Assembly (NCBI RefSeq): GCF_003073175.1
Contig: NZ_QBBX01000011.1
Location: 51,345 to 115,344 of the forward strand
Reading direction: 5' to 3'
Length of the DNA stretch: 64,000 bases
DNA from: Peribacillus acanthi
Lineage (GTDB): Bacteria; Bacillota; Bacilli; Bacillales; DSM-1321
Below the pieces are notes generated by a model, which had not been told where the DNA came from, did not search any database, and saw only the letters and a list, made by a program, of their open reading frames with translations. The number at the start of each line of letters is the position of its first letter. Positions within the stretch are counted from its first letter, which is position 1. The position numbers and the translations under genes are program-made. Below are positions 18,122 through 27,521 of the stretch, in pieces.

Positions 18122-18150
18122 TTGCTTGTATTTAAAGGTGAATGTATAAT
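18122..18150 (+). promoter_or_regulatory. Sigma-A promoter of asnS
   Basis: TTGCTT at 18122-18127 and TATAAT at 18145-18150 with 17-base spacing, about 50 bases before the TTG start of asnS. I find no T-box sequence between them. Confidence 0.75.
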
Positions 18151-18201
18151 AGTAAAGATTATAGTAATTGATATGGTTTATTTTTTGGAGGGAACGTAGC
18201 A

Positions 18202-19494
18202 TTGAAAACAACAATTTCTCAAGTACATAAATTTATCGATCAGCAAGTCACAATTGGCTGCTGGATTGCAAATAAACGTTCAAGCGGTAAAATCGCATTT
18301 TTACAGCTTCGTGATGGAACAGGCTTCATTCAAGGTGTAGTCGTTAAGGCTGAAGTACCAGAAGATGTTTTTGTAGTATCGAAATCTGTCACACAAGAAT
18401 CTTCTGTTTATGTAACAGGTACAGTTCGTGCAGACGAGCGTTCTCCGTTCGGATATGAACTGCAAGTCACGAATGTTGAAGTAATTCATGAATCAGTGGA
18501 TTATCCAATCACTCCTAAAGAACACGGCACAGAATTCTTGATGGACCACCGTCATTTATGGCTTCGTTCTAAGCGTCAGCATGCTGTAATGAAAATTCGT
18601 AACGAAGTAATTCGTGCAACTTATGAGTTCTTTAATAAAGAAGGTTTTGTAAAGGTTGACCCACCTATCTTGACAGGAAGTGCTCCTGAAGGGACAACGG
18701 AATTATTTGCAACGAAATACTTCGATGAAGATGCTTATTTATCACAAAGCGGACAATTATACATGGAAGCAGCAGCTATGGCGTTAGGAAAGGTATTTTC
18801 CTTCGGACCAACATTCCGTGCAGAAAAATCTAAAACACGTCGCCACTTGATTGAATTCTGGATGATTGAACCAGAAATGGCATTTTATCAATTCGAAGAC
18901 AATTTAGTCGTTCAAGAACAATATGTTTCTTACATTGTGCAATCCGTATTGAATAATTGTAAGCTTGAACTAAATACTCTAGGTCGAGATGTGTCCAAGT
19001 TAGAAAATATTAAGGCGCCGTTCCCTCGTATTTCTTATGATGATGCCATTAAGTTCTTAAAAGAAAAAGGATTTGATGACATTGAATGGGGAGATGACTT
19101 CGGTGCTCCACATGAAACGGCTATCGCAGAGGCTTACGATAAACCAGTGTTCATCACTCACTATCCAAAAACGTTGAAGCCATTCTACATGCAGCCTGCA
19201 CCAGACCGTGATGATGTGGTTCTTTGTGCAGATATGATCGCTCCAGAAGGATATGGAGAAATCATTGGTGGGTCAGAACGTATCCATGATGCAGAATTAC
19301 TAAAAGAAAACCTAGAAAAGCACAACTTAGGTATGGACGCTTATAAGTGGTATTTACAATTACGCCAATACGGTTCAGTTCCTCACTCAGGCTTCGGTTT
19401 AGGGTTAGAAAGAACTGTTGCATGGATTAGTGGAGTAGAACATGTTCGTGAAACTATTCCGTTCCCACGTTTATTAAACCGTCTATACCCATAA
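18202..19494 (+). CDS. asnS: Asparaginyl-tRNA synthetase AsnS
   Basis: Charges tRNA-Asn. The 430-residue class IIb synthetase has an N-terminal OB fold (ITIG-like [20 protein letters not shown] segment), motif 2 ([19 protein letters not shown]) and motif 3 ([15 protein letters not shown]). It starts with TTG at 18202, nine bases after GGAGGGA; no better ATG lies nearby and the N-terminus fits the family. It has its own promoter and terminator, so it is monocistronic here. Confidence 0.96.
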   Translation: MKTTISQVHKFIDQQVTIGCWIANKRSSGKIAFLQLRDGTGFIQGVVVKAEVPEDVFVVSKSVTQESSVYVTGTVRADERSPFGYELQVTNVEVIHESVDYPITPKEHGTEFLMDHRHLWLRSKRQHAVMKIRNEVIRATYEFFNKEGFVKVDPPILTGSAPEGTTELFATKYFDEDAYLSQSGQLYMEAAAMALGKVFSFGPTFRAEKSKTRRHLIEFWMIEPEMAFYQFEDNLVVQEQYVSYIVQSVLNNCKLELNTLGRDVSKLENIKAPFPRISYDDAIKFLKEKGFDDIEWGDDFGAPHETAIAEAYDKPVFITHYPKTLKPFYMQPAPDRDDVVLCADMIAPEGYGEIIGGSERIHDAELLKENLEKHNLGMDAYKWYLQLRQYGSVPHSGFGLGLERTVAWISGVEHVRETIPFPRLLNRLYP

Positions 19495-19532
19495 TGAGGT
19501 AAGAATATAAAAATAGGCTGTTGAGCCAAATG

Positions 19533-19568
19533 GAAAAAGAGCTGAAAAGTAACAGCTCTTTTTTCCTT
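19533..19568 (+). terminator. Terminator of asnS
   Basis: AAAAAGAGCTG pairs with CAGCTCTTTTTT around an eight-base loop. Confidence 0.9.
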
Positions 19569-19718
19569 CTAATATTTAAATTTAACGGAGCGGGAAGCTT
19601 TTATACCATGAGGTTGAATTATTAGATAGCAATGTTAATGCCAACTCATGTAAGTTTTTGTCAACTACTTTATCCCTCATCATTTCATGATATACTAGAA
19701 TGAAAGAGGTGTCTGTTA

Positions 19719-20408
19719 ATGTCCTATGAAGATTTATTAGCTTGGAACAAAGAAGGTAATTTTACAATTCCTTCTTTTCTTTTGACTCATTATTCGAAAA
19801 TGGGTTTAAATGAAAAGGAGATGCTTCTATTATTACACTTACAATTTTTCCACGATCAAGGGAATGATTTTCCCACTCCAGATGAAATTGCCGAACGTAT
19901 GTCGGTTTCTCCTTTCGATTGTTTAAATATATTAAGAAGGCTGGTCCAACAAGGTTTTGTTGAAATTCTTGAGGAAATGTCAGACACGTCTATTTTAGGA
20001 GAAAAATACTCATTAATGCCTTTACAAGAAAAAATGATGCAGTTTTTCTTACTAGAGCGAAATAAATTAAAAAATGTGACGAGATTACAATCGGAAGAAA
20101 GTCTATATACAATATTTGAAAAAGAGTTTGGTAGAGCATTGTCTCCATTTGAATGTGAGAGTTTAAGTATGTGGATGGATGAGCATGAAAATCATAGTGT
20201 TATAAAAGCCGCATTAAGAGAAGCTGTAATATCAGGTAAATTAAATTTCAGATATATAGATAGAATCTTGTTCGAGTGGAAGAGAAATGGAATTAAGACT
20301 GAAGAACAAGCTGTAGAGTATTCTCAAAAATTTAGAACGTATCAAAAAAGAGAGAAGAAAGAAGAGCAAATCCAGCACGTTCCTTTTTATAACTGGCTCG
20401 AAAAATAA
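19719..20408 (+). CDS. dnaD: DNA replication initiation protein DnaD
   Basis: Primosomal protein that acts with DnaB and DnaI to load helicase at oriC and at restart forks. The 229-residue protein has an N-terminal winged-helix/oligomerisation domain (about 1-100) and a C-terminal DnaD/DnaB2 domain (about 130-200) containing the YIDRILFEWKRNGI element, the variant of the YxxxIxxxW motif that binds DNA. Followed 14 bases later by nth and then by ypoC, the same order as in B. subtilis. Confidence 0.95.
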   Translation: MSYEDLLAWNKEGNFTIPSFLLTHYSKMGLNEKEMLLLLHLQFFHDQGNDFPTPDEIAERMSVSPFDCLNILRRLVQQGFVEILEEMSDTSILGEKYSLMPLQEKMMQFFLLERNKLKNVTRLQSEESLYTIFEKEFGRALSPFECESLSMWMDEHENHSVIKAALREAVISGKLNFRYIDRILFEWKRNGIKTEEQAVEYSQKFRTYQKREKKEEQIQHVPFYNWLEK

Positions 20409-20422
20409 GGTGGAGAAGTACG

Positions 20423-21094
20423 ATGCTAAATAAATCTCAAGTTCGAATATGCTTGGATAGTATGGCTGAAATGTTTCCAGAGGCTCATTGTGAATTAAAT
20501 CATTCCAATCCATTTGAATTAGTTATCGCAGTGGCTTTATCTGCACAATGTACAGATGCATTAGTAAATAAGGTGACCAAAAATCTTTTTGAAAAATACA
20601 AAACACCTGAAGACTATTTAGCTGTAACGTTAGAAGAATTGCAAAATGATATCCGTTCAATTGGGTTATATAGAAATAAGGCGAAAAACATCCAAAAGCT
20701 ATGTCAATTGGTCAAGCATGAATATGGAGGACAAGTTCCAAAAGATCGTGATGAACTGACTAAATTGCCTGGAGTAGGTCGGAAAACAGCCAACGTGGTT
20801 GTTTCTGTCGCATTCGGTGTGCCAGCAATAGCGGTCGATACTCATGTTGAGAGGGTGTCGAAACGATTAGGTTTTTGTCGCTGGAAAGATAGTGTATTAG
20901 AAGTCGAAAAAACATTGATGAAAAAAATTCCGATGGAAGAATGGTCTGTAAGCCACCACAGAATGATATTTTTTGGACGATACCACTGTAAGGCCCAAAA
21001 TCCTCAATGTGAAACTTGTCCTTTACTTGATTTATGCCGAGAAGGTAAAAAAAGATTAAAAGGCAAGGTGGATCATGGAGCAGCTAATCGTTAA
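20423..21094 (+). CDS. nth: Endonuclease III Nth
   Basis: A base-excision repair DNA glycosylase/AP lyase for oxidised pyrimidines. The helix-hairpin-helix LPGVGRKTANVV holds the catalytic lysine, VDTHVERVSKRLG holds the catalytic aspartate, and the C-terminal iron-sulphur loop reads C-x6-C-x2-C-x5-C (CKAQNPQCETCPLLDLC). The length of 223 residues is usual. Its last 20 bases overlap ypoC. Confidence 0.96.
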   Translation: MLNKSQVRICLDSMAEMFPEAHCELNHSNPFELVIAVALSAQCTDALVNKVTKNLFEKYKTPEDYLAVTLEELQNDIRSIGLYRNKAKNIQKLCQLVKHEYGGQVPKDRDELTKLPGVGRKTANVVVSVAFGVPAIAVDTHVERVSKRLGFCRWKDSVLEVEKTLMKKIPMEEWSVSHHRMIFFGRYHCKAQNPQCETCPLLDLCREGKKRLKGKVDHGAANR

Positions 21095-21614
21095 GATAAC
21101 GGATGAACACGAACTATTCCATCCTTTTTTCTGGGGCGAAAAATCAGAATTACATTTGAATATCTTTGAATTAGAAGAAATGGATGTAAACTATGATCCT
21201 ACAAGCTTTCTTTATGAATTGTATCATTCCATGAGGGTTGTAGAAGCATTTAAACCATGGGAGTCGGCATCCTCAATAGAACTATTATTAGAACAATGGC
21301 AATCCTATTATAAGAGCTTACATGCTTCATTTCAAAAGCGTGACTTTGAATTGCTTCTCCCATTAATGAAGAAGGGGATTGCATGTTGTTTTTCCATATT
21401 ATTTTGGACGAACAAACAACCTGTAAGTTTAAAGAATTGGCAAGCAATGGCTGAATCCTTTACTTATAAACCGATAAATTTTAGTGAAAGAATGAACTTC
21501 ATACTTTCAAGACCAAAATTGTTTCACTCATTTATACAACTATCAGAATTAATGGACGAACTAACCAAAATTTATCATAAAAGTATAATTCTTAATAAAC
21601 GAAAAAACGTCTAA
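21075..21614 (+). CDS. ypoC: YpoC-like protein
   Basis: A 179-residue, probably soluble and mostly helical protein without recognisable catalytic motifs. It overlaps nth by 20 bases with AAGGTGG before its ATG and is the last gene of dnaD-nth-ypoC, the place of ypoC in B. subtilis. The central segment FELLLPLMKKGIACCFSILFW is hydrophobic but broken by charges. The function is unknown; the name rests on position and general likeness. Confidence 0.8.
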   Translation: MEQLIVKITDEHELFHPFFWGEKSELHLNIFELEEMDVNYDPTSFLYELYHSMRVVEAFKPWESASSIELLLEQWQSYYKSLHASFQKRDFELLLPLMKKGIACCFSILFWTNKQPVSLKNWQAMAESFTYKPINFSERMNFILSRPKLFHSFIQLSELMDELTKIYHKSIILNKRKNV

Positions 21615-21636
21615 GCATAATGCTTAGACGTTTTTT
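21602..21636. terminator. Bidirectional terminator between ypoC and ponA
   Basis: AAAAAACGTCTAAGCA pairs perfectly with TGCTTAGACGTTTTTT around a three-base loop, giving T runs in both directions. It serves the convergent ypoC and ponA genes. Confidence 0.95.
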
Positions 21637-21639
21637 CTA

Positions 21640-24270
21640 TTAGCTTTCATCTGTACTTGATATGGAAGCATTACTGTCTGATGAGCCATTTGGTATGACA
21701 CTGACATCATCATCACCTTCATCGTCGTTACCATCCTGGCCATTATTTCCACCGCTTCCATTACCATTACCATTACCAGGAGGGGTTGTGCCAGGAAGTG
21801 TTCCAGGGAAGCCATCGGTAGCTCCCTCACCATCATCACCTTCACCAACATCTCCATCTTGTTGTCCTTCATCCCATTGATCCTCAGCTTCTGTCATTGG
21901 ATCAGGTATAGTTATTGTCGTAGTTGCTGGATCACTCTTTTGGTCTCCTACGATTGCAGTGACCTTAAACGTATAAGTTCCACCACCCACTGGACTTAAC
22001 AGTCTTAATGCCATATCCTCAGTTAATGAAAGTACTTTTTCAGGTCCTTCATCAAGACTGTATTTAACTTCGAAAGTAGGTTTTGTGAGGTTTGTTTCAT
22101 CCTCATCTCCAGTTTCTTGTGGATACTTCCATTCCAACATGATTTCATTAGTAGCTTCTTGATAGGAAGCTTTTAAATCCTGAGGAGCATCCAATTTATC
22201 AAAGGTTTCTGATACCTTAGTTGGTTCTGTTCCTTTTACAAAATACTCCGTCACAATCATATCCTTTGGAGTGAATTCGCTTGGAAGTCTTGGAGGGTTG
22301 CTTCCTTTTTCAACGCTCACTTTTTTTACAGAGGAAGGCTTTTTGAAATCCTTCGTTTTAACGTCTTGAGATAGGTGACCCATAACATTCTTAAACATTT
22401 TTTTAGCAAGCTGTTGCGAATCGTTCCCCAAATATTCTTTTTGATCGGAGTACCCATTCCATACTGCTATCGTGAAGTTTGTAGTGTAGCCTGCAAACCA
22501 TGCATCTTTTGCAGCTCCGCTTGGAATATCCCACTTTTCCTTCTCATCAGCAGAATAGTTTGTTGTCCCAGTCTTTCCTGCAAGTGGCAGACCTGAAACA
22601 TTTGCAGCGCGTCCGGTACCGTATTTTACAACTGACTTTAACATATCCGTGACCATGAACGCAGTATAGTCCTTCATAACAACTTCTTGCTTAGGTTTTG
22701 TAGTAATCTCGGTGTTTTTATCTTTAAAGACAATTTTTCGGACTGCATGTGGCTTAGTATATATACCATTATTACCAAAAGCACTGTATGCACCTGCAAG
22801 CTGCATAGGGGAGATTAAGTCTCCACCACCGATGGCATTGGACTCATACATATCTTCTTTTAGAGGAAGACCCAATTTAACACCAAAATTTCTTGCTTTA
22901 TCTTTACCCACTGCATGCATAGCCTTCAATGCAGGAATATTCAATGACTTAGCCAAAGCATCACGAGCAGATACTTGACCGATGTGTTTTTTATTATAGT
23001 TATTAATCTTTGTTCCATCTGAATACGTATAAGGTTCGTCGATAATTTGTTCATAGGTGGACCATTTCAAATATTCAACAGCAGGACCATAATCTAAAAT
23101 CGGTTTAATGGTTGAACCTGGCTGTCTTTTAAGGTCTGTAGCAAAGTTGAAACCACGTTTAACCTTTTGATTTCGTCCACCACCGATAGCAAGAATTTCA
23201 CCTGTTTTAGTATCTAAAACAGTTAATCCTGCTTGGAATTCTTCACTAGGATAGTTGATGATTTCATCAGAATTCAGCATTTTATATACATACTCTTGTG
23301 CATTTGTATCAAGAGTAGTATGAATTTCTAGACCATCTGTAAAAATATTTAAATCTTTTCCGATGTCTTCCACTTCATCAATGATTTGATCAATAAAAGC
23401 ATCGTATGGTGCAGTATCTTTTTCTCGTTTTTCTTCTTTTATTAGAGCAGTGTCAATTTTTGTGCTCTGCGCTTTCTCCATTTCTTCCTTACTGATAAAC
23501 CCATGCTTATTCATAAGCATTAATACGATATCACGACGCTTTTTACCACGTTCTGGGTTATCAAAAGGGCTGTAATTGTTTGGACTTTGTGGTAGCCCAG
23601 CCAATAATGCAGCTTCATCAAGCGTAAGTTCATTTAACTCTTTACCGAAGTACATTTTAGAGGCTGTAGCGACCCCATATGCACCTTCTCCAAAGTAAAT
23701 CTTATTTACATACATTTCGAATATTTCTTCTTTTGTATATTTTTGCTCGATTTGGAAAGATAACCAAAGCTCTTGTGCTTTCCTTTTTAGTGTTTTTTCT
23801 GGTGTTAAGTATGAACGTTTTACTAATTGTTGAGTGATAGTACTTGCACCTTGTGATCCAAAACCTTGAGTCACGTTGGCAATCACAGCACTTCCTAAAC
23901 GTAATATATCTACCCCATGATGTTCGTAGAAACGAACGTCTTCAGTAGCTAGGAATGCTTCTTCCACCGTTTTGGGAATTTCATTAAAAGGTACGTATTC
24001 GCGATTTTCTTTTCCTAGCTCAAAAACTACTTTATCGTTTCTGTCTAAAACCTTAGTTGATAAAGGATCTTTTAAGGCAGCTTCATTCACTTTAGGAGCA
24101 TCGCTAATGAAAAAGGCAAATGTACCAACTCCTATTACCATTCCAACAATAGCTAAAGCAATTAAGCTTAAAAAAATCTTTTTAATAAGTCCTGTTTGCT
24201 GTTTTTTCTTTCCTTTTTTACCTTGTGCCTGTTTGCGTTTTTCTTCTCTTGTTTTATATTGTTCAGACAT
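21640..24270 (-). CDS. ponA: Class A penicillin-binding protein PBP1 (PonA)
   Basis: A bifunctional peptidoglycan polymerase and cross-linker. The 876-residue protein has a basic cytoplasmic N-terminus, one membrane segment (about 30-55), a GT51 transglycosylase domain (ATEDVRFYEHHG, QGASTITQQLVK, EMYVNKIYFGEGAYG) and a transpeptidase domain with active-site S386 in GSTIKP, SLN, and KTGTT. A fibronectin-III-like region follows (about 690-790), then a low-complexity acidic Gly/Asn/Asp-rich tail of about 85 residues, probably variable and surface-exposed. It lies 42 bases downstream of recU, as in B. subtilis. Confidence 0.96.
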   Translation of the reverse strand: MSEQYKTREEKRKQAQGKKGKKKQQTGLIKKIFLSLIALAIVGMVIGVGTFAFFISDAPKVNEAALKDPLSTKVLDRNDKVVFELGKENREYVPFNEIPKTVEEAFLATEDVRFYEHHGVDILRLGSAVIANVTQGFGSQGASTITQQLVKRSYLTPEKTLKRKAQELWLSFQIEQKYTKEEIFEMYVNKIYFGEGAYGVATASKMYFGKELNELTLDEAALLAGLPQSPNNYSPFDNPERGKKRRDIVLMLMNKHGFISKEEMEKAQSTKIDTALIKEEKREKDTAPYDAFIDQIIDEVEDIGKDLNIFTDGLEIHTTLDTNAQEYVYKMLNSDEIINYPSEEFQAGLTVLDTKTGEILAIGGGRNQKVKRGFNFATDLKRQPGSTIKPILDYGPAVEYLKWSTYEQIIDEPYTYSDGTKINNYNKKHIGQVSARDALAKSLNIPALKAMHAVGKDKARNFGVKLGLPLKEDMYESNAIGGGDLISPMQLAGAYSAFGNNGIYTKPHAVRKIVFKDKNTEITTKPKQEVVMKDYTAFMVTDMLKSVVKYGTGRAANVSGLPLAGKTGTTNYSADEKEKWDIPSGAAKDAWFAGYTTNFTIAVWNGYSDQKEYLGNDSQQLAKKMFKNVMGHLSQDVKTKDFKKPSSVKKVSVEKGSNPPRLPSEFTPKDMIVTEYFVKGTEPTKVSETFDKLDAPQDLKASYQEATNEIMLEWKYPQETGDEDETNLTKPTFEVKYSLDEGPEKVLSLTEDMALRLLSPVGGGTYTFKVTAIVGDQKSDPATTTITIPDPMTEAEDQWDEGQQDGDVGEGDDGEGATDGFPGTLPGTTPPGNGNGNGSGGNNGQDGNDDEGDDDVSVIPNGSSDSNASISSTDES

Positions 24271-24312
24271 TTAAAGGTTACCTACCTTTCTTATTGCACG
24301 ATAATCTTATCC

Positions 24313-24924
24313 TTAGTCCATCATCAATTGATCGACCGCGGCAAGATAATGAATTCTAGGTTGAAATCCAATCGAAATCGGAATGCATGTGTCGATAATT
24401 TCTTCCTTTGTTATTGATTTTCTCCCACCAGACTTCATCCGATTCCAAAAATGGATTAAATCGGTTGCTTTCATGAGGTATATTTCTGCATCTTCGGAAA
24501 AACATAGAATAATAAATGAAATACCATCTTGTTTTAGGACTTGCTCCATATGATTGATTTGATGCTCATGAAAATTCTTTAAAGGAAATGAAGTACGATT
24601 TTGTGTCTCTTTTGCTTCGAAGTCTATATATTTCCCTTTATAGACACCATTGTAATCTGTAGTGGATGCCTGTTTGAAATAAGCTTCCTTAATGACAGCA
24701 GCACTCCGTTTGGGATAATGAACATCTACAATTTGTATAGGTGTCGGCTTCTTATGAATCACTGCAATCCCGTTTGCCAGGTAAAAGTCGTTACTTACGT
24801 TAATATCTTCTTCCAATGTCATTCCGCGATTAGAATAACTTGGTTTTTTTAACGAAGGTGCATCACGGTTTGAAGTGGATGGTTTTGCAATAAACTTCTT
24901 ACCATTCGGATAGTGTATAGCCAA
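24313..24924 (-). CDS. recU: Holliday junction resolvase RecU
   Basis: Cuts four-way junctions in recombination and chromosome segregation. The endonuclease core is intact ([37 protein letters not shown] with its catalytic D and E-x-K, and FHEHQINHM). An open frame reaches 24948, but I choose the TTG at 24924 because AAGGAGGG lies six bases upstream and the protein then begins [11 protein letters not shown], matching the family start. This gives 203 residues. It is the first gene of recU-ponA; its start lies 26 bases from the divergent yppC frame. Confidence 0.93.
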   Translation of the reverse strand: MAIHYPNGKKFIAKPSTSNRDAPSLKKPSYSNRGMTLEEDINVSNDFYLANGIAVIHKKPTPIQIVDVHYPKRSAAVIKEAYFKQASTTDYNGVYKGKYIDFEAKETQNRTSFPLKNFHEHQINHMEQVLKQDGISFIILCFSEDAEIYLMKATDLIHFWNRMKSGGRKSITKEEIIDTCIPISIGFQPRIHYLAAVDQLMMD

Positions 24925-24950
24925 TTGATTCCCTCCTTGACCACTCATCT

Positions 24951-26042
24951 ATGATAACAGAAAAGAAAAGGAAATGTAGAATAAAACATTACATATCAAT
25001 GAATCCTAATAGAAAAACTGATAATATCATTTATTTCTTACATTTAGAAGGTGAGGAAGTGCTTGATTTAGGACCGTTTCATCAAACCACTAATGAAAAA
25101 TCACTCATACATACGATAAGAAAAATCACATCAAAATGGAATAGAGATAATATATCAAGAACAAAGGCCTATGCAAACTATTTTAATCTTCACCCTGAAG
25201 TACAATGGTCTTTTTTAGCGAGTATGGTGTCAAGAAATGCAGGCTATAATATGTGTGATTTAGAAGGTGAATGGTTCCCTAAAGTTCTCCCGACAGATTT
25301 TAGACATACACTTTTTATGACTTATGAGCGTGCAAACTGGCTCATTTTTCAAGATGTATTCCCACAGTTATTGCTCTATCATTATTCGACGAAGTTAGGT
25401 ATCCCTTTGTTTCATCTGGGTGTTTATTTCCATAATTCAGAATTTATTATTAGTGAATGGAAGACATTTTGGGAAAAGCAAGATGAAAAGCGACTGATGA
25501 TATCTCTTATAATTAATGAACAAAATGTCATCCAAGAACCAGTAATTGAACATCGGAATTTAAACAAAAATGTTTTTCATTCTTTTGTATTTGGAATTCA
25601 AGATTATTTTCATTTTAGTACAGTCATTTTTCCAACACTGAATGGAGATATATATGGTGCAAGTGTTTCGAAGTTTAGAAAACTAGATTGTCGAATTGAG
25701 TTAGGGAAGAGATTGGCTTCTATTCTATTCAATCAAGAATTATTCCCATTATTCTATAAGTTTTCATTACATACAGAGCACACTGGATCAAGAATGGATT
25801 ACGAGCAATACTTTTCATACAAAAAAAGGAGGACGACGCCCTTCCTTAGAACCACGTTTCCTATCATTACCCATTCAAATACACAAATCAACATATGGGA
25901 CAAAGGAAAAAAAATAAAAAAAAGATGGTATGCACCACCAACTTTTAACGAAACGATCTTATTGAATGATTGGTATCGAAAGAAACAACTACAACTTCAA
26001 GCTCTATTATCAATTGAAAATCTATTTAAAAAAAGTGATTAA
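24951..26042 (+). CDS. yppC: YppC-like protein (DUF2515)
   Basis: A 363-residue, probably cytoplasmic protein. Recognisable family segments are ARTKAYANYFNLHPEVQW-like RTKAYANYF, SMVSRNAGYNMCDLEG, ERANWLIFQDVFPQLLLY and HTGSRMDYEQYF. It lies divergently next to recU as yppC does in B. subtilis. The start is uncertain: no ribosome site precedes the ATG at 24951, and ATG 24999 is an alternative. The recU promoter must lie inside this 5' end. No function is known for the family. Confidence 0.8.
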   Translation: MITEKKRKCRIKHYISMNPNRKTDNIIYFLHLEGEEVLDLGPFHQTTNEKSLIHTIRKITSKWNRDNISRTKAYANYFNLHPEVQWSFLASMVSRNAGYNMCDLEGEWFPKVLPTDFRHTLFMTYERANWLIFQDVFPQLLLYHYSTKLGIPLFHLGVYFHNSEFIISEWKTFWEKQDEKRLMISLIINEQNVIQEPVIEHRNLNKNVFHSFVFGIQDYFHFSTVIFPTLNGDIYGASVSKFRKLDCRIELGKRLASILFNQELFPLFYKFSLHTEHTGSRMDYEQYFSYKKRRTTPFLRTTFPIITHSNTQINIWDKGKKIKKRWYAPPTFNETILLNDWYRKKQLQLQALLSIENLFKKSD

Positions 26043-26061
26043 TTGTTAATCAGTCCAAGAT

Positions 26062-26105
26062 TGTAGATAAACTCGAACATTTTCGAGTTTGTCTACAGTT
26101 TTTTT
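26062..26105 (+). terminator. Terminator of yppC
   Basis: TGTAGATAAACTCGA pairs with TCGAGTTTGTCTACA (one G-T pair), followed by seven T residues. Confidence 0.92.
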
Positions 26106-26149
26106 CTTTTACCAAAGAAGGGTACTAAGAACCAAGCAAGATGATTTCC

Positions 26150-26200
26150 ACACCCGGGGGATCGGTTTCAGAAAAGCAAGCACCTGATGTGGAAATAAAC
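26150..26200. repeat. Remnant of a GTTGATT-type repeat (right half)
   Basis: The blocks CACCCGGGGGATC, AAAAGCAAGCACCTG and GTGGAAATAAAC follow the order of the right half of the family; the left half is not recognisable. Confidence 0.5.
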
Positions 26201-26221
26201 TTTTTTCACCTACAGCTTATA

Positions 26222-26272
26222 TTAAAAAAACAAAAGGGATCAGGAGAGTGTACTCTCGATTCCTTTTGTCTC
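26222..26272 (-). terminator. Terminator of sspM
   Basis: On the minus strand ACAAAAGGAATCGAGAG pairs with CTCTCCTGATCCCTTTTGT with small bulges, followed by a T run. Confidence 0.8.
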
Positions 26273-26286
26273 TAGTAATTCTTTTT

Positions 26287-26397
26287 TTATGTAGAAGGTC
26301 GGTTAGGTCCTGACAATTTTGGATTTCCATATGCTGCTTTTGTTTCCGCATCATTCTTTTTAGGTTGTTTGTTTTTGTCATTTTGATTCTTCGCCAT
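26287..26397 (-). CDS. sspM: Small acid-soluble spore protein M-like (SspM)
   Basis: A 36-residue, Lys/Asn/Gln-rich protein that begins MAKNQNDKNKQPKKND and ends NPKLSGPNRPST. The C-terminal GPNRPST is the hallmark of SspM, a minor SASP made in the forespore; SspM of B. subtilis ends with nearly the same residues. GAGGAGGTGA lies five bases before the ATG, and a terminator follows. The gene is easily missed because a longer open frame (26217-26402) overlaps it in another frame. It should depend on sigma-G, but I cannot define its promoter. Confidence 0.85.
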   Translation of the reverse strand: MAKNQNDKNKQPKKNDAETKAAYGNPKLSGPNRPST

Positions 26398-26691
26398 TTC
26401 ATTCACCTCCTCTCTCTTTATTGTTTCAAGACAAGAGTATTGTATACAAGGTTTACAAAGTATTGGCTTTCGAATTTTTAATGGATGTATCGCTACAACG
26501 CACAGGAAGAGTCGGTACTTAGTTGACCCTTTTCTTTTAAGAGCATACGTTTTTTGGGGTTGTCGAATCTATTGCGAAATATGACAGTTAGACACTTTCT
26601 TTGGCGATTTACTTCTAGTTTTGTCAGTGTGGAAGGTGATAGAAAAGACAGGGAGAAATACTATATACAATGATAATTAGGAGGAAATAAT

Positions 26692-26958
26692 ATGAATCAA
26701 AGAATCGGTAAACAAGAAATCATAAATATGTTAGAAGGAATTTCATTACAGCTTGATGCATTGGAAGTTGCTATTTCTGATGGGGTGAAAAATGAGCAAA
26801 ATCGATTTATTAATCATCAACAGTCTATGATTATGAAGTTAGAACACAATCTGCAAGCTTCTGAGAGAAGATATCGAATTAGCGAACAGCAAAACACGAA
26901 AAAAAGGAAGAGAAGCGCAAATCCTACCATTCAAATCCAGCCTAAACTAGGTTACTAG
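26692..26958 (+). CDS. Small helical protein, possibly YppD
   Basis: An 88-residue protein, mainly one or two amphipathic helices (about 1-65), with a basic KKRKRS patch near the C-terminus. TTAGGAGGAAATAAT before the ATG is a very strong ribosome site. Lying between yppC and yppE it occupies the place of yppD, but I cannot confirm similarity. The 294-base gap before it holds no recognised element other than AT-rich DNA, including a CGCACAGGA string also seen in the 12.4-kb repeat. Confidence 0.7.
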   Translation: MNQRIGKQEIINMLEGISLQLDALEVAISDGVKNEQNRFINHQQSMIMKLEHNLQASERRYRISEQQNTKKRKRSANPTIQIQPKLGY

Positions 26959-27026
26959 AATATTTACAGCTATTAACAGATTCTTTATACTTGTTTCATA
27001 CACATAGAAGGGATTGTTGATGGCTG

Positions 27027-27389
27027 GTGACATATAAATCATTACATGAGACGACAATAGAGCTACTTCAATATGCAAATGAATGCATGAATAGATACGA
27101 GTCAGTACGGAATAATTTAGAGTTGAAATTTGACTTTTACTCTGATATTAAACCTTTTTGTGATAAGGTGTACCATTTAGCAAAAGAATGGGAAGAGCTT
27201 TCTCAAAACTGGATAAAAAAAGAACAACCAAGATACACAAATATGAGTGGAATCATACAAACCATAGATAATTTAAATAATGTGGCAGTGAGTTCTTTTG
27301 ATAGGAAAACCAGTTATAAAAGATTCATCGATCATTATCAATCGGTTACATTCCATTTAAATAAGGTCGCAAATTCCACGCGTGTGTAA
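27027..27389 (+). CDS. yppE: YppE-like helical protein (DUF1798)
   Basis: A 120-residue all-helical protein resembling YppE in length and pattern (FDFYSDIKPFCDKVY, KKEQPRYTN, then HYQSVTFHLNKV). The start is GTG at 27027 with only a distant purine-rich stretch (AGAAGGGA); no other start keeps the full domain. The family structure is a helical bundle with no known activity. Confidence 0.75.
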   Translation: MTYKSLHETTIELLQYANECMNRYESVRNNLELKFDFYSDIKPFCDKVYHLAKEWEELSQNWIKKEQPRYTNMSGIIQTIDNLNNVAVSSFDRKTSYKRFIDHYQSVTFHLNKVANSTRV

Positions 27390-27441
27390 TTTCCATACGA
27401 AAGGAAAACGTTGATTCTAAACAGAATAAGGTTTCTTGAAG

Positions 27442-27470
27442 AGTGAATGGAAGGACATTCACTTTTTTTA
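27442..27470 (+). terminator. Terminator of yppE
   Basis: AGTGAATG pairs with CATTCACT around a six-base loop, followed by seven T residues. Confidence 0.88.
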
Positions 27471-27521
27471 TTTGCCTACATATAGTAATATCATCTATCT
27501 CTATGAAGGAAAGAAGGGAAA

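Noticed and set aside
17993-18201. T-box leader upstream of asnS
   Set aside because: No AGGGTGGNACCGCG-type sequence or antiterminator is present; only a promoter and a short leader.
26217-26402. 61-residue minus-strand open frame
   Set aside because: It overlaps the sspM-like gene in another frame and its 3' part covers the terminator; the 36-residue frame has the ribosome site and the SspM C-terminus.
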